Shown in pieces: positions 19,998-29,384 of a stretch of DNA of 64,000 nucleotides. This DNA comes from Arthrobacter sp. SPG23 (lineage in GTDB: Bacteria > Actinomycetota > Actinomycetes > Actinomycetales > Micrococcaceae), in contig NZ_JYCN01000022.1 of NCBI RefSeq assembly GCF_000876655.1, forward strand, positions 186,001 to 250,000, read 5' to 3'. The notes under the pieces were generated by a model. It did no database searches. It was not told the origin of the DNA and saw nothing but the letters and a program-made list of their open reading frames with translations. Each line of letters opens with the position of its first letter. Position 1 is the first letter of the stretch. The position numbers and the translations under genes were made by a program.

Positions 19998-21935
19998 CTA
20001 CCGGCCAATCTTCCAGAGGGTCACGGCGGCCTCGGAGCCACCCGTGTCGTAGACGGTTTCGGCAACCTTTGTTCCGTTTACCTGCCGCTGCCAATCTGCC
20101 TCGCAGCTGCTGTCGATCATCACGTAGTCGACTCCTGCCTGCCCAGCCAGCCGCTGGTCCAATGACCCTTTTTCACGGTCTTCGAGTAGACCCCTGAATG
20201 ACGGTTCGTTGGCTGGCCAAGCCAACCCCAAGTTGTAATAAGCCGTCGGCAGGCCAGTCACCGCCTTCAGTCGGAACGGGTCAATGCAAGGGTCTGTCAG
20301 GATAATGCCCCCGTCACCGTCCGGCATGGACTGAGCGACCGTCGAAATTGCGCCCGCCTGGGCGTCTTCGAAAGTGGCGGTGCCCTGGTTGTGAACGAAG
20401 AAGGCGAACCCGATGTAGTCAAGGAAGCTGCAGGCCAGCACGCCACACACGAGGATTCCACCCGCCCTCGCAAGCAACCGCGACCTGGCAAGACGAATGG
20501 ACGGGCGCGGCTTCGCGGCGTCCTCCCCCGCGACTATGGACGGCATTTGTCCGTCTGCCGTGATTGCCGTCTCTGCTAGCCGGGCCGATTTTGCGCTGCT
20601 GGCATCGGTCACGAGTACCTGGGCCAAAACCGGAAACGAAAGCGCCGTCGCCAAGATGAAGCTGTCCAGCCAAAACCTGTACGGCTCTTGGTTTGCACCC
20701 CACAGATCGTTGGTGGCAACCACCGGCCAGGCGACGGCGATGCCGATCGCTAGTGAGAGCCAAGCCTTGTTGTTGTGTTTGATCCCGGCCCAAAATATCC
20801 TCCCTAGGAACAGGGCAGGCACGGCAGCGCCAACGATACCTATTGGAAATGGAACCCCTAGATTCTCTGAGGAGAGCTCCCTGTATTCGAGGAAGTCGTC
20901 GTGCTGAGCAATGCCGGACAACGTGGCGACAATCGTAGGTGCTGCCGCCCCCGCCATCCCCACAGCCGACGCCCACACCAAGGCGGGATACCTCCTCATG
21001 AGAAGAAGAATCCCAGGTACCGCTCCAGCCAGTCCGGCGACAAGGGCGGCCAACGGTCCCACGGCTCCGGAGATAAACGTCCCGCCAAGCAGCACGGCAA
21101 ACAGTATGGCCGCGCTGCTAATGGCATGCCAGCGGTTTCCGAATTTCGTTAGTCCAAAGGTGGCCGCTATATAAGAGACAAAATAGACAGCAGTGAGGAA
21201 CGAGTAGGTTTGAACGTTGGCCAACATCCCGATCGCGACAGCAGCCGCGACCACAATGACAGCATGGGAGTATTGCCGTACATCAGTGCCGCCCCCGGAC
21301 CGGGGAAATGTGAAGCCCACGAGCAGGCAAGCGGCCATGACGGCTATCGCCATACCGGCCGCCTCACCGTTCAAAGTGAACATCGTTCCGAATGTTCCCC
21401 ACAGCACTCCGTGGTTATCCAGCGGATGGAACCACCGACCACTGATCAGAGCAGCGAGGACACCAACCACGCTGGGGACGAAGCCAAAGATCCCCAGTGC
21501 CGCCCTGCTTGTCAGACGGATAAAAAGCCAGCTAATGGTCATCACCATGGCCAGTTGGAAAGCTACGCCGACGACCTGCCACGTTGCAATGATGTCAGCG
21601 TTGAATGCTCGGACAGTTAGTCCCAAGATGACGTAATAAAGTCGGGGGTAATGGCTGGTCCCGGTCTCTGTGAACGGTTCTACATTGTCCAGGTTCCCTC
21701 TGCTGACATTGACCGCAATGGCCAAATAGGAATACTGGTCATGGTCGAAATAGTTTCGGAAGTTGGCCCAGCCGAAGTTCCTGCTGGTGCTCAAGGGAAG
21801 GACTAGGAAACACCAGTAGCCAACTGCCGAAGCAACGATGGATGCCACGGAGCCAAGGATAAACCGAGTGTTGCCCTTGTCTTGTTTCTTGTATGTATGT
21901 TGCGCCTTTTGCGTATCGGTCCCCTGCGATATCAA
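19998..21935 (-). CDS. Polytopic membrane protein, possible GT-C glycosyltransferase
   Basis: About 645 residues with roughly a dozen hydrophobic segments between residues 25 and 500 and a soluble extracytoplasmic end. The first external loop contains 'NYFDHDQYSYLAIAV', resembling the acidic DD/DE-type motif of GT-C lipid-phosphate-sugar transferases. The C-terminal domain ends 'VAETVYDTGGSEAAVTLWKIGR'. I do not recognise a named family, so the GT-C call is inference. The start is TTG at 21935, supported by GGGGAG 8 bases upstream. It lies 15 bases after the glmM stop, so it is probably cotranscribed with glmM. Its DNA is visibly A+T-richer and uses more non-GC third positions than its neighbours, hinting at transfer. 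Confidence 0.75.
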   Translation of the reverse strand: MISQGTDTQKAQHTYKKQDKGNTRFILGSVASIVASAVGYWCFLVLPLSTSRNFGWANFRNYFDHDQYSYLAIAVNVSRGNLDNVEPFTETGTSHYPRLYYVILGLTVRAFNADIIATWQVVGVAFQLAMVMTISWLFIRLTSRAALGIFGFVPSVVGVLAALISGRWFHPLDNHGVLWGTFGTMFTLNGEAAGMAIAVMAACLLVGFTFPRSGGGTDVRQYSHAVIVVAAAVAIGMLANVQTYSFLTAVYFVSYIAATFGLTKFGNRWHAISSAAILFAVLLGGTFISGAVGPLAALVAGLAGAVPGILLLMRRYPALVWASAVGMAGAAAPTIVATLSGIAQHDDFLEYRELSSENLGVPFPIGIVGAAVPALFLGRIFWAGIKHNNKAWLSLAIGIAVAWPVVATNDLWGANQEPYRFWLDSFILATALSFPVLAQVLVTDASSAKSARLAETAITADGQMPSIVAGEDAAKPRPSIRLARSRLLARAGGILVCGVLACSFLDYIGFAFFVHNQGTATFEDAQAGAISTVAQSMPDGDGGIILTDPCIDPFRLKAVTGLPTAYYNLGLAWPANEPSFRGLLEDREKGSLDQRLAGQAGVDYVMIDSSCEADWQRQVNGTKVAETVYDTGGSEAAVTLWKIGR

Positions 21936-21950
21936 GTGGCTTCTCCCCTG

Positions 21951-23312
21951 TCAGGCTTCGGGCGTCGGTTTGGAAAGTCGATTCTCCACCACTGCGGCTA
22001 GGTGCTTGCAGATACGTTCAGCGGTGGGCATGTCGGCTGCCTCCACCATCACGCGGACCAAGGCCTCGGTTCCGGACGGCCGCAAGAGCACCCGGCCGGT
22101 CTCGCCGAGTTCCGCGGAAGCTTCAGCCACGGCGGCCAGGACACCCTCATCGGTGCCGGCTCGGGCCTTGTCCACGTTCTTGACGTTGATCATGAGCTGC
22201 GGAAGCTTGGTCATCACCGTGGCGAGTTCTTTCAATGACTTGCCCGTGAGTGCCACCTGGGCGGCCAGCTGCAGGCCGGTCAGGAGGCCGTCGCCGGTGG
22301 TGGCGTGGTCAGCGAAGATTACGTGTCCGGACTGTTCGCCGCCGAGGTTGTACCCGCCGTCGCGCATTTCCTCAAGAACGTAGCGGTCCCCCACCGCAGT
22401 CTCGCGTATGGTGATGCCGGCGTTCCGGAGGGCGATCTTCAGGCCGAGGTTGCTCATGACGGTGGCCACCAGGACGTTGTCCTTGAGCTTGCCGGATTTC
22501 TTCAGCGCCAGGGCGAGGATGGCCATGATCTGGTCACCGTCCACCTCGTTGCCTTCGTGGTCAATGGCAAGGCACCGGTCGGCGTCGCCGTCGTGGGCGA
22601 TGCCAAGGTCGGCGCCGTGCTCCACTACGGCCTTCTGGAGGGCGCCGAGGTGGGTTGAGCCCACGCCGTCGTTGATGTTCAGGCCATCGGGCTCAGCGCC
22701 GATGACCACGATCTCGGCACCGGCGTCGTTGAACAGCTGCGGTGAACAGCCGCTGGCGGCACCGTGGGCGCAGTCCAGGACGACCTTCAGCCCGTCCAGG
22801 CGGTGCGGCAGGGTCCCCAGCAGGTGGACGATGTAGCGGTCCTCGGCATCGGAGAAGGTCTGGATCCGGCCTACGTCGCTACCTGTGGGCCTGACAGGAT
22901 GTTTGCCCATCTGCGCCTCGATGGCATCTTCCACCTCGTCAGGGAGCTTCTGGCCGCCCCTGGCGAAGAATTTGATGCCGTTGTCCGGGGCCGGGTTGTG
23001 GGAGGCGGAGATCATGACGCCGAAGTCGGCGTTGAGATCGGCCACCAGGTAGGCAGCGGCAGGAGTGGGGAGGACGCCGGCATCGTAGACGTCGATGCCT
23101 GAACTGGACAGTCCCGCCGAGACCGCCGCCGAGATGAACTCGCCGCTGGCGCGCGGGTCGCGGGCAACCACGGCGCGCGGCCGCGTGCCGTCCGTGCTGC
23201 GTTCGTGGCCGAGGACGACGGCGGCCGCTTGCGCCAGCTGCATCGCCAGCTCTGCTGTGAGCAGGCCGTTAGCCAGGCCCCGGACACCATCTGTTCCAAA
23301 TAATCTAGACAT
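21951..23312 (-). CDS. glmM: Phosphoglucosamine mutase
   Basis: Isomerises glucosamine 6-phosphate to glucosamine 1-phosphate for UDP-GlcNAc and peptidoglycan. The start at 23312 gives '[16 protein letters not shown]', the universal GlmM beginning, and 453 residues. The phosphoserine loop is '[16 protein letters not shown]' at about 100-115. The Mg-binding loop '[13 protein letters not shown]', the sugar loop '[10 protein letters not shown]' and the phosphate loop '[16 protein letters not shown]' are present. The longer frame to 23579 overlaps the divergent gene and is not used. There is no Shine-Dalgarno; the upstream TAAGCTTG matches that of glmS. The downstream membrane protein probably shares its transcript. 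Confidence 0.98.
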   Translation of the reverse strand: MSRLFGTDGVRGLANGLLTAELAMQLAQAAAVVLGHERSTDGTRPRAVVARDPRASGEFISAAVSAGLSSSGIDVYDAGVLPTPAAAYLVADLNADFGVMISASHNPAPDNGIKFFARGGQKLPDEVEDAIEAQMGKHPVRPTGSDVGRIQTFSDAEDRYIVHLLGTLPHRLDGLKVVLDCAHGAASGCSPQLFNDAGAEIVVIGAEPDGLNINDGVGSTHLGALQKAVVEHGADLGIAHDGDADRCLAIDHEGNEVDGDQIMAILALALKKSGKLKDNVLVATVMSNLGLKIALRNAGITIRETAVGDRYVLEEMRDGGYNLGGEQSGHVIFADHATTGDGLLTGLQLAAQVALTGKSLKELATVMTKLPQLMINVKNVDKARAGTDEGVLAAVAEASAELGETGRVLLRPSGTEALVRVMVEAADMPTAERICKHLAAVVENRLSKPTPEA

Positions 23313-23317
23313 CGGGT

Positions 23318-23325
23318 CAAGCTTA
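23318..23325 (-). promoter_or_regulatory. Candidate leaderless glmM -10 element
   Basis: The 8-mer taagcttg (minus strand) begins 13 bases and ends 6 bases upstream of the glmM ATG. The same 8-mer stands at exactly the same distance upstream of glmS. TAAGCT fits the TANNNT -10 consensus and would start the transcript at or next to the ATG. Confidence 0.45.
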
Positions 23326-23422
23326 GACGATGGACCTGCCGACGCCGTCGGGGTCGCTGCTGTATGTTCACCTTGAGAAGACAAAGCAGGCGCGAGTCGC
23401 CGACACAGAAGGTGGGGGCCGT

Positions 23423-25249
23423 GTGAGTCGTCGTGAAACCGCGTGGTTTTCCATTTTGCTCTTGGTAGCTGCCGCACTATACGTCTGGAATCTACCGCTG
23501 AACGGTTGGGGCAATGGCTATTATGCTGCCGCCGCACAGGCCGGGGCGTCCAACTGGACGGCGTTTTTCTTTGGTTCATCGGATGGCGGTAATGGAATCA
23601 CTGTGGACAAGCTCCCAGGGAGCATCTGGGTGGCGTCTCTGTCAGTCAGGCTCTTTGGTTTGTCGTCGTGGAGTCTGCTCGTACCGCAGGCCCTTATGGG
23701 CGTAGGAACGGTGGCGCTGACCTACTTGATTGTAAGGCGTCATTTCAAAGCCAGCACCGCACTTCTTTCTGGAGTTGTCCTCCTCCTGACACCGGCAGCG
23801 GCAATCATGTTCCGCTACAACAATCCGGATGCCCTGCTGACCTTCCTATTGACGTTGGCTGTCTACCTAGTACTTCGGGCAACTGAAGACGGACGGTGGC
23901 GGTGGATTCTCCTAGCGGCAGTCGCTGTCGGGGCCGGTTTCCTGACCAAATCAGCCCAGGCTCTCCTCATTTTGCCTGCGCTTGGTCTTGTATATCTCTA
24001 CGCGGGCACCGGCCGTCTGTCGAAACGCTCACTCCAGCTTGCAGGCGCGCTCACGGTGGTGCTTGTTGTCGCCGGTTCGTGGGTTACTGCCGCTGAAACC
24101 ACCAGAGCAGCTGATAGGCCATATGCCGGTGGATCCTTTGGCAACAGTTTCGTGGAGGTCCTCCTACGCCAGAACGGACTTGGACGGCTCCTTGGCGCGG
24201 AGGCGGGGGGCACTGCAGGGCAAGAACTCCTGAAGCCTGGCACGCTCCGGCTTATGGTCTATCCGTCTTTTGGATCGCAGGGGTCATGGCTGATGCCCAT
24301 TGCCATCACCGCCATGCTTTGCTCCTTACTCATAGTCCGACGTACTGTCCGCTCGGACCCGCGACGGGGGCTCATTCTCTTGGCGGGCGGCTGGTTCCTG
24401 ACCTATGCCGTCACGTTTAGTTTCATGAACGGCGTCATTCACCCCTACTATCTCGTCACCATAGCTCCGCCTGTGGCCATACTTGTGGCCACAGGATGGC
24501 AACTCGTTTGGCCAGCCCGCAAATGGTTACCTTTCCGCATTGCCATGACCTTGTCAGTGCTGGCCACAGCCGTCATAGCATTTGGATACTTGAACAATGC
24601 AGGCGGAATCGGACCAGCTCTGGGGATACTTGCGTTAGTAATCTGCCTGATCGCATGCGAACTACTAGTGTTGTGCAGTCGCAAGCGGGCGGTAAGTAGG
24701 TTTACTGCAATTGCTGTAGCCACCGCATGTCTCATTGGTCCATCAGCCTTCACCGTTTCAGCCGTGAACTCCCAGCACTCAGGTGTCTTGCCATCCGCCG
24801 CGGTGCCCGGGAGTCCTAGGGTTCTAGATTCCCCCGATCCCAGCCGATGGCCGGAGGCAAGCAGCCAGGAGCTGCGAGGTTCCGCACTGGGCCACGCGGC
24901 AGAGCCTGCAGTTGTTGCCGAGCTGAAACTACATGCAAGCCGAAGCAGGTGGGCAGCTGCCGCTCCCGGAGCGCTGAATGCGGCGAACTATCAGCTGGCG
25001 GCCGAGTTGCCAGTCCTTCCGGTCGGAGGATTCAACGGGGGGACACCGTTTCCTACATTGGAACAGTTCCAGGAGTACATCTCGTCAGGCCAGCTGAGGT
25101 ACTTCATCTCGCGCCGAGACGGCGCAGATATATCAGCAGAGGCTGGATTCGCTGGCGAAGTCACAGCCTGGGTGCGCGAACACTTCAACGCTCAACGATT
25201 CGGGGACACGGACCTGTTTGATCTCTCCCGTCCGCTTGCCATCTCCTGA
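23423..25249 (+). CDS. GT39/ArnT-like membrane glycosyltransferase
   Basis: About 608 residues from GTG 23423, preceded by a GGTGGGGG stretch; the longer frame to 23330 runs toward glmM and is unlikely. The first loop contains '[19 protein letters not shown]' and then '[18 protein letters not shown]', characteristic of the PMT/ArnT-like family (YkcB type) that transfers sugars from polyprenyl phosphate to proteins or envelope polymers outside the membrane. About 10-12 membrane segments occupy residues 8-440. The extracytoplasmic C-terminal domain includes '[19 protein letters not shown]', typical of this subgroup. It lies between rpsI and glmM, divergent from glmM, and is A+T-richer than the ribosomal genes. 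The acceptor is unknown. Confidence 0.87.
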   Translation: MSRRETAWFSILLLVAAALYVWNLPLNGWGNGYYAAAAQAGASNWTAFFFGSSDGGNGITVDKLPGSIWVASLSVRLFGLSSWSLLVPQALMGVGTVALTYLIVRRHFKASTALLSGVVLLLTPAAAIMFRYNNPDALLTFLLTLAVYLVLRATEDGRWRWILLAAVAVGAGFLTKSAQALLILPALGLVYLYAGTGRLSKRSLQLAGALTVVLVVAGSWVTAAETTRAADRPYAGGSFGNSFVEVLLRQNGLGRLLGAEAGGTAGQELLKPGTLRLMVYPSFGSQGSWLMPIAITAMLCSLLIVRRTVRSDPRRGLILLAGGWFLTYAVTFSFMNGVIHPYYLVTIAPPVAILVATGWQLVWPARKWLPFRIAMTLSVLATAVIAFGYLNNAGGIGPALGILALVICLIACELLVLCSRKRAVSRFTAIAVATACLIGPSAFTVSAVNSQHSGVLPSAAVPGSPRVLDSPDPSRWPEASSQELRGSALGHAAEPAVVAELKLHASRSRWAAAAPGALNAANYQLAAELPVLPVGGFNGGTPFPTLEQFQEYISSGQLRYFISRRDGADISAEAGFAGEVTAWVREHFNAQRFGDTDLFDLSRPLAIS

Positions 25250-25252
25250 AAC

Positions 25253-25294
25253 ATCGGAAGCCCGCCCCGCCGAGTGGCGGGACGGGCTTCCGAT
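25253..25294. terminator. Bidirectional hairpin between GT39 gene and rpsI
   Basis: Arms atcggaagcccg (25253-25264) and its complement (25283-25294) enclose a second inner stem (cccgcc/ggcggg). It lies between the convergent stops of the membrane glycosyltransferase and rpsI and has no T-tract. Confidence 0.75.
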
Positions 25295-25321
25295 AAGCGC
25301 CAGAGGCGCCTGCAAGCGGAT

Positions 25322-25828
25322 CTAGCGCTTGGAGTACTGCTGAGCCTTGCGGGCCTTCTTGAGACCGGCCTTCTTACGCTCGATGACGCGTGCGTCACGG
25401 GTGAGGTAGCCGGCCTTCTTCAGGGTGGCGCGGTTGTTCTCGACGTCGATCTCATTCAGTGAACGGGCGATGCCGAGACGCAGTGCACCGGCCTGGCCGG
25501 AAGGGCCACCGCCGTGGATGCGGGCAATGACGTCGTAAGCGCCGTCAAGATCGAGGATCTTGAAGGGCTCGTTGACGTCCTGCTGGTGCAGCTTGTTCGG
25601 GAAGTAGTTCGCCAGCTCGCGGCCGTTGATGATCCACTTGCCGGAGCCCGGCACAACGCGAACGCGTGCAACGGCTTCCTTGCGGCGGCCAACAGCTGCG
25701 CCGGCAACGGTCAGTGCCGGGCGCTCCTTCTTCGGCGCAGCAGCTTCAGCAGCTCCGCTTTCCGAGGTGTAGCTGGTCAGGGTTTCCTCTGCCTCAACGG
25801 CTTCGGTGGTCTCTTCGTTCTGAGCCAC
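25322..25828 (-). CDS. rpsI: 30S ribosomal protein S9
   Basis: Protein of 168 residues with GTG start behind AAGGAG. The S9 core is clear: '[26 protein letters not shown]', with '[22 protein letters not shown]' and the C-terminal '[25 protein letters not shown]', whose final basic tail reaches the P-site tRNA. The N-terminal 40 residues are a Glu/Thr-rich extension typical of Actinobacteria. It is cotranscribed with rplM, 38 bases upstream. Confidence 0.98.
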   Translation of the reverse strand: MAQNEETTEAVEAEETLTSYTSESGAAEAAAPKKERPALTVAGAAVGRRKEAVARVRVVPGSGKWIINGRELANYFPNKLHQQDVNEPFKILDLDGAYDVIARIHGGGPSGQAGALRLGIARSLNEIDVENNRATLKKAGYLTRDARVIERKKAGLKKARKAQQYSKR

Positions 25829-25866
25829 GGTTCTCCTTGTATAGATAAGTTGTTTGGTGGCCAGGA

Positions 25867-26310
25867 CTACTGGGCGACCTGGGAAATTTCGAAAGTCTTG
25901 GGCTGCTGGGCGGCGTGCGGGTGCTCTGCACCGCGGTAAACCTTCAGCTTGCCCAGCTGCTGTGCAGCGAGGGAGTTCTTAGGGAGCATGCCCTTGATGG
26001 CCTTCTCCACGGCGCGGACCGGGTTGGATTCCAGCAGCTCCGCGTAGTTGACGGAGGTCAGGCCGCCCGGGTAGCCGGAGTGGCGGTAAGCGCGCTTCTG
26101 TTCGAGCTTGGCGCCGGTCAGGGCAACCTTCTCGGCGTTGATGATGATGACGAAGTCGCCCATGTCCATGTGGGGAGCAAAGGTGGCCTTGTGCTTGCCG
26201 CGCAGCAGGATTGCGGTCTGGCTGGCGAGACGACCAAGGACAACGTCGGTGGCGTCAATGACGTGCCACTGGCGGTTGATATCGCCGGGCTTCGGGGTGT
26301 ACGTACGCAC
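25867..26310 (-). CDS. rplM: 50S ribosomal protein L13
   Basis: Protein of 147 residues from GTG 26310, giving the standard start '[20 protein letters not shown]'. The longer frame to 26355 adds a Lys/Gln-rich piece not seen in the family. L13 is an early 23S rRNA assembly protein; '[18 protein letters not shown]' and '[22 protein letters not shown]' carry the fold. It heads the rplM-rpsI operon. The 325 bases up to the divergent prepilin peptidase gene hold its promoter, but I could not assign a convincing -35/-10 pair. Confidence 0.97.
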   Translation of the reverse strand: MRTYTPKPGDINRQWHVIDATDVVLGRLASQTAILLRGKHKATFAPHMDMGDFVIIINAEKVALTGAKLEQKRAYRHSGYPGGLTSVNYAELLESNPVRAVEKAIKGMLPKNSLAAQQLGKLKVYRGAEHPHAAQQPKTFEISQVAQ

Positions 26311-26355
26311 GGTGTTTGCCTCGTTCTTGTTCTGGCGTTCTTGTTTAGGTGTCAC

Positions 26356-26634
26356 GTAAGCGTGTGCACCTACTATCTATGCGCTACCGGAACAGAGGTG
26401 AGGGCTCTATGAATCCAGTGGTCCAGAAGTCTCGAATATGCCCGAGGAGTAGTTATCCTGCAACCGGATTCTCAGCGGGCACGCATCATCGAGAAAGGAC
26501 ACGCACAACGACTATCAAGAATAGCGGGTACAGAGGCCGCTGGTCAAAATAGGCTCTAGGTAGCCAGCCTGCGCCGGTGATGCTGCCAGGTCCGGCCACT
26601 TTGACCGCGAACAACTCCGAGCTTAGGTGCCCCG
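26356..26634. other. Divergent intergenic region rplM / prepilin peptidase
   Basis: About 280 bases without a supportable gene. It must contain the rplM promoter (minus) and probably a promoter for the Tad region (plus). Only short open frames with poor codon use occur, and no clear hairpin or operator is seen. Confidence 0.5.
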
Positions 26635-27327
26635 TTGACTGAAATGCCCCCGGTTGCTTTGTTGGTCACTGCCTGCGCCCTTTTGGGCCTCGCCGCAGCA
26701 CCCACCACCCTTGCAGCCACGCGGCGGTTGCTGCCCGGCATCGAACTCGGCAACGTCCGCTGGCGTACTGTTACCGGCTCTGTCACCACGGCAGCGCTGT
26801 TTGGGGCGATGGCCTGGCGGTTCGGCTGGTCCTGGGTGCTGCCGGCGTTCCTATTTCTCTGTGCAGCTGGTCTTGTGCTCTCCCGGGTTGACCTCGAGCA
26901 CAAGTTATTGCCCAACAAGATGGTGGTTCCCACGCTCGGAATCGGACTTCTGCTGCTTCTCTTGGACGCCGGCACGAACCAGCGGTGTGGCAACCTGCTC
27001 GTAGCAGCCATCGGATGCGTCGTAACTTTCGTGATTTACCTGATTTTGGCCCTAATTTCTCCCCGCGGAATGGGGATGGGGGACGTGAAGCTCTCGGCAC
27101 CACTTGGTTTGTACCTGGGGTACCTCTCAGTGGGGCACTTGGTACTGGGTATCGCTCTTGGTTTCATTGTGGGCGCTGTGACCAGTGTGCTCCTTGTTAC
27201 AAGCGGATTTGCGGGAAGGAATACGGCTATACCGTTCGGCCCTTCCATGTTCGTAGGGTGCCTGCTGGCGGTACTTTGGGGCACTGAGATCGGGCGGGTT
27301 CTCCTCCCCGCCGCCTTCTCCCGATAA
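26635..27327 (+). CDS. tadV: Prepilin peptidase (A24 family, CpaA/TadV type)
   Basis: Polytopic protein of about 230 residues; the true start may be TTG 26635 or ATG 26641. It cleaves and may methylate Flp prepilins at the cytoplasmic membrane face. The two catalytic aspartates are in 'RVDLEHKLLPNKMV' (D then the LLPN turn, about residue 84) and in 'GMGMGDVKLSAPLG' (GxGDxK, about residue 145). There are about six membrane segments. It lacks the long N-terminal methylase domain of PilD proteins, as expected for the Tad system. It is the only prepilin peptidase in the window and lies ahead of both Tad loci, so it probably serves both. Confidence 0.93.
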   Translation: MTEMPPVALLVTACALLGLAAAPTTLAATRRLLPGIELGNVRWRTVTGSVTTAALFGAMAWRFGWSWVLPAFLFLCAAGLVLSRVDLEHKLLPNKMVVPTLGIGLLLLLLDAGTNQRCGNLLVAAIGCVVTFVIYLILALISPRGMGMGDVKLSAPLGLYLGYLSVGHLVLGIALGFIVGAVTSVLLVTSGFAGRNTAIPFGPSMFVGCLLAVLWGTEIGRVLLPAAFSR

Positions 27328-27343
27328 CCATTTCCGAGTACAC

Positions 27344-27361
27344 CAAGTAGTCGCGTACTTG
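27344..27361. promoter_or_regulatory. Small inverted repeat upstream of flp1
   Basis: Arms caagta (27344-27349) and tacttg (27356-27361) separated by 6 bases lie about 200 bases before the flp1 start, in the 225-base gap after the prepilin peptidase. A further caagtag occurs about 30 bases downstream. This could be an operator, but the evidence is only symmetry. Confidence 0.25.
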
Positions 27362-27552
27362 AGTGGCCGGGATAAAGCGGTGTAACAGCAAGTAGGCAGA
27401 AGATTTGGATGTCTAAAAGACGAGTACATCCACTCATTGTGTGGCTATTTGTGACTCCTGTATTCCTTAGTGCATCGAAGTTCCAGCAACACCTTGTTGG
27501 GGGGAGCGGGGAACTCGAAACCAATTCAACACTCACAAAAGGAACACGAAAA

Positions 27553-27747
27553 ATGAACTCAGTAATGGTCTCCCTCGTCGCTTTTGTCGCCGGCGTCAAG
27601 AACCGCCTCGCAGGTGAAGAGAAGGGCGCAACGATGGTGGAGTACGGCCTCATGGTTGCGCTCATCGCCATCATCGTCGCAGTCGGCGCCGGGCTTCTGG
27701 GCATCGGCATCGACACTCTGTTCGATAACACCACCGCCAAGCTCTAA
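27553..27747 (+). CDS. flp: Flp-family type IVb prepilin (locus 1)
   Basis: Short prepilin of 64 residues. The first 25 residues form a basic leader ending in Gly; cleavage at KG|ATMVEYGLM would leave the conserved Glu at +5 (E30) and the adjacent Tyr, the Flp signature. A single hydrophobic helix (about 33-52) follows, then a short polar tail. The ATG at 27553 follows AAGGAAC. It is the structural subunit of the Tad pilus; tadV upstream is the matching peptidase. The upstream open frame to 27409 would give an overlong leader and is rejected. Confidence 0.93.
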   Translation: MNSVMVSLVAFVAGVKNRLAGEEKGATMVEYGLMVALIAIIVAVGAGLLGIGIDTLFDNTTAKL

Positions 27748-27873
27748 TTCGCACGTCTGGCTTTGGCTCTGGTGGCGGTCGATTGACCGGCACCAGAGCC
27801 AATTCAGCTCTTATTGGAAGAACCCTCAGCGGAGCAGGATCCCGGTGGGGAAACGAAGTCCCGGGAGACGGTC

Positions 27874-28281
27874 TTGAAACCGAAACAGAAAGAGCGCGGC
27901 GCAGTAGCCGTTGAGATGGCAATAGTCCTCCCTCTACTGCTTTTGATTCTCGTTGGAACCATGGAATTTGGACGGGTGTTCAACGTCCAGAACTCCCTGA
28001 CCCAGGCTGCCCGCGAAGGCGCCCGGTATGCAGCCATCAAGTACAACAAGCCAGGGCTGAATGTAGCTGGCACGGCGTTGGCAGCCGCACCATCCCTCGA
28101 CGGGTTGGGTATGACCGTCACCGACAATGCCAGCAGTTGCGGCGCCGACAAGGATGTCAAGGTGACCACCAGCGTCACTTTGACATCCTTGTCCGGCTTC
28201 CTGGATGCCGGCTGGTTCGGCTCGCCTGGTCCCTTTCCCATGACACTGAAGGGCGTAGGTGTGATGAGATGCGGCGGCTAA
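27874..28281 (+). CDS. tadE: TadE-like pseudopilin (locus 1)
   Basis: About 135 residues from TTG 27874, which has GGGAGA at good spacing; an alternative TTG at 27814 would add 20 residues. The N-terminal 'KERGAVAVEMAIVLPLLLL' is a pseudopilin cleavage region with Glu at +5 after RG, then one membrane helix with 'GTMEFGRVFNVQNSLTQAAREGARYA', the TadE hallmark. The C-terminus is Cys-containing and ends 'GPFPMTLKGVGVMRCGG'. It is a minor pilin-like component of the Tad pilus. The stop overlaps the following tadG-like start. Confidence 0.88.
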   Translation: MKPKQKERGAVAVEMAIVLPLLLLILVGTMEFGRVFNVQNSLTQAAREGARYAAIKYNKPGLNVAGTALAAAPSLDGLGMTVTDNASSCGADKDVKVTTSVTLTSLSGFLDAGWFGSPGPFPMTLKGVGVMRCGG

Positions 28282-29327
28282 CAGGACGTTTGAGGGGCGG
28301 ATCTGCGATTACCCGAAAAAACGCTGAAGGCGAACGTGGTGCCGCCGCTGTCATCGTGGCATTCACGATGGTTGTGCTTCTCGGCTTTACAGCGTTGGCG
28401 GTCGATGTGGGAGCGGTGTATGCAGAGAAGGCACAACTTCAGAACGGTGCCGATGCCACGGCATTGGCCATCGCCAACGACTGCGCCAAGGGGCTCAATT
28501 GCCCAACTGCGATGGGAGCCGCAGGCAACCGATTGGCTGATGTCAACGCCAACGACTCTTCCAGCGGGGTGTTCTCGGTGACGCAGCCCAACGCCACGAC
28601 AGTCCGCGTTGAAACCAATGCCCAGGCTGCGGGATCCACGGATGACAGCTTTGGGTTGTTCTTCGCCAGGGTTCTCGGCAATGAATCCGCCGTCATCCAC
28701 GCTGTTGCCCAGGCGTCGTGGGGCGCTCCTTCCGAGGCGACCACTTTGCCGTGGACCATCAGCCAGTGCGTTTTCAAAAAGTACCTCACACCTAGCCAGC
28801 TGGCTGAGCTGAGTTCAACCGGCACTTTCACCGGCGACCCTATCCCGACCCATATTCTCCTCCGTTACGACGAAAACACCCCGGATTATCCAGGATGCGC
28901 CCCGCAAAACGGCTATGCCGAGGGTGGCTTCGGTTGGCTGGACAGGGATACCGGATGCTCGGCGGACATCAATATCGCCGAATCGGAGGTTGGCAACGAC
29001 CCCGGCAATGACTTCCCGAGCGAATGCACGGGGATCATCTCCAGCCTCATGAAAGACCCCGTCCTCATTCCGATCTTCAGCACAGCGACCGGTACTGGGC
29101 AACACGCTACCTATGGTTTGGTCGGATTCATCGCATTTCAGATCACAGGTTACAAATTTGGCGGCACCCCAGCACTCACGAACCTGGATCCCGCAGCCCC
29201 CTCGTGCACCGGCAACTGCCGCGGCATCCAGGGCTATTTCACCCGCTACGTTTCCCTCGCAGAGGGCCTGTCAACGAGCGGTGGAACCCCCAATTACGGA
29301 GCAACTTCAGTCTGGCTCTCCGATTAG
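28269..29327 (+). CDS. tadG: TadG-like secreted pilus-associated protein (locus 1)
   Basis: About 352 residues from ATG 28269, which overlaps the tadE stop by 13 bases. After a basic start ('RKNAEGERGAAAV') comes one membrane helix and then 'LAVDVGAVYAEKAQLQNGADATALA', the TadG/TadE-like N-terminal signature found in Flp loci. The rest is a large exported domain with several cysteines ('GCAPQNGYAEGGFGWLDRDTGC', 'CTGNCRGIQGYF'), probably disulfide-bonded. Unlike TadE it lacks the +5 Glu. Its role is pilus anchoring or surface display in related systems. A paralogue with the same cysteine layout is at 35801. Confidence 0.88.
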   Translation: MRRLTGRLRGGSAITRKNAEGERGAAAVIVAFTMVVLLGFTALAVDVGAVYAEKAQLQNGADATALAIANDCAKGLNCPTAMGAAGNRLADVNANDSSSGVFSVTQPNATTVRVETNAQAAGSTDDSFGLFFARVLGNESAVIHAVAQASWGAPSEATTLPWTISQCVFKKYLTPSQLAELSSTGTFTGDPIPTHILLRYDENTPDYPGCAPQNGYAEGGFGWLDRDTGCSADINIAESEVGNDPGNDFPSECTGIISSLMKDPVLIPIFSTATGTGQHATYGLVGFIAFQITGYKFGGTPALTNLDPAAPSCTGNCRGIQGYFTRYVSLAEGLSTSGGTPNYGATSVWLSD

Positions 29328-29384
29328 CCGCTGAGCACCGTATGCGAACCCGTCTCACCAAGAAATCGACAAGGAGCTAGTGAA

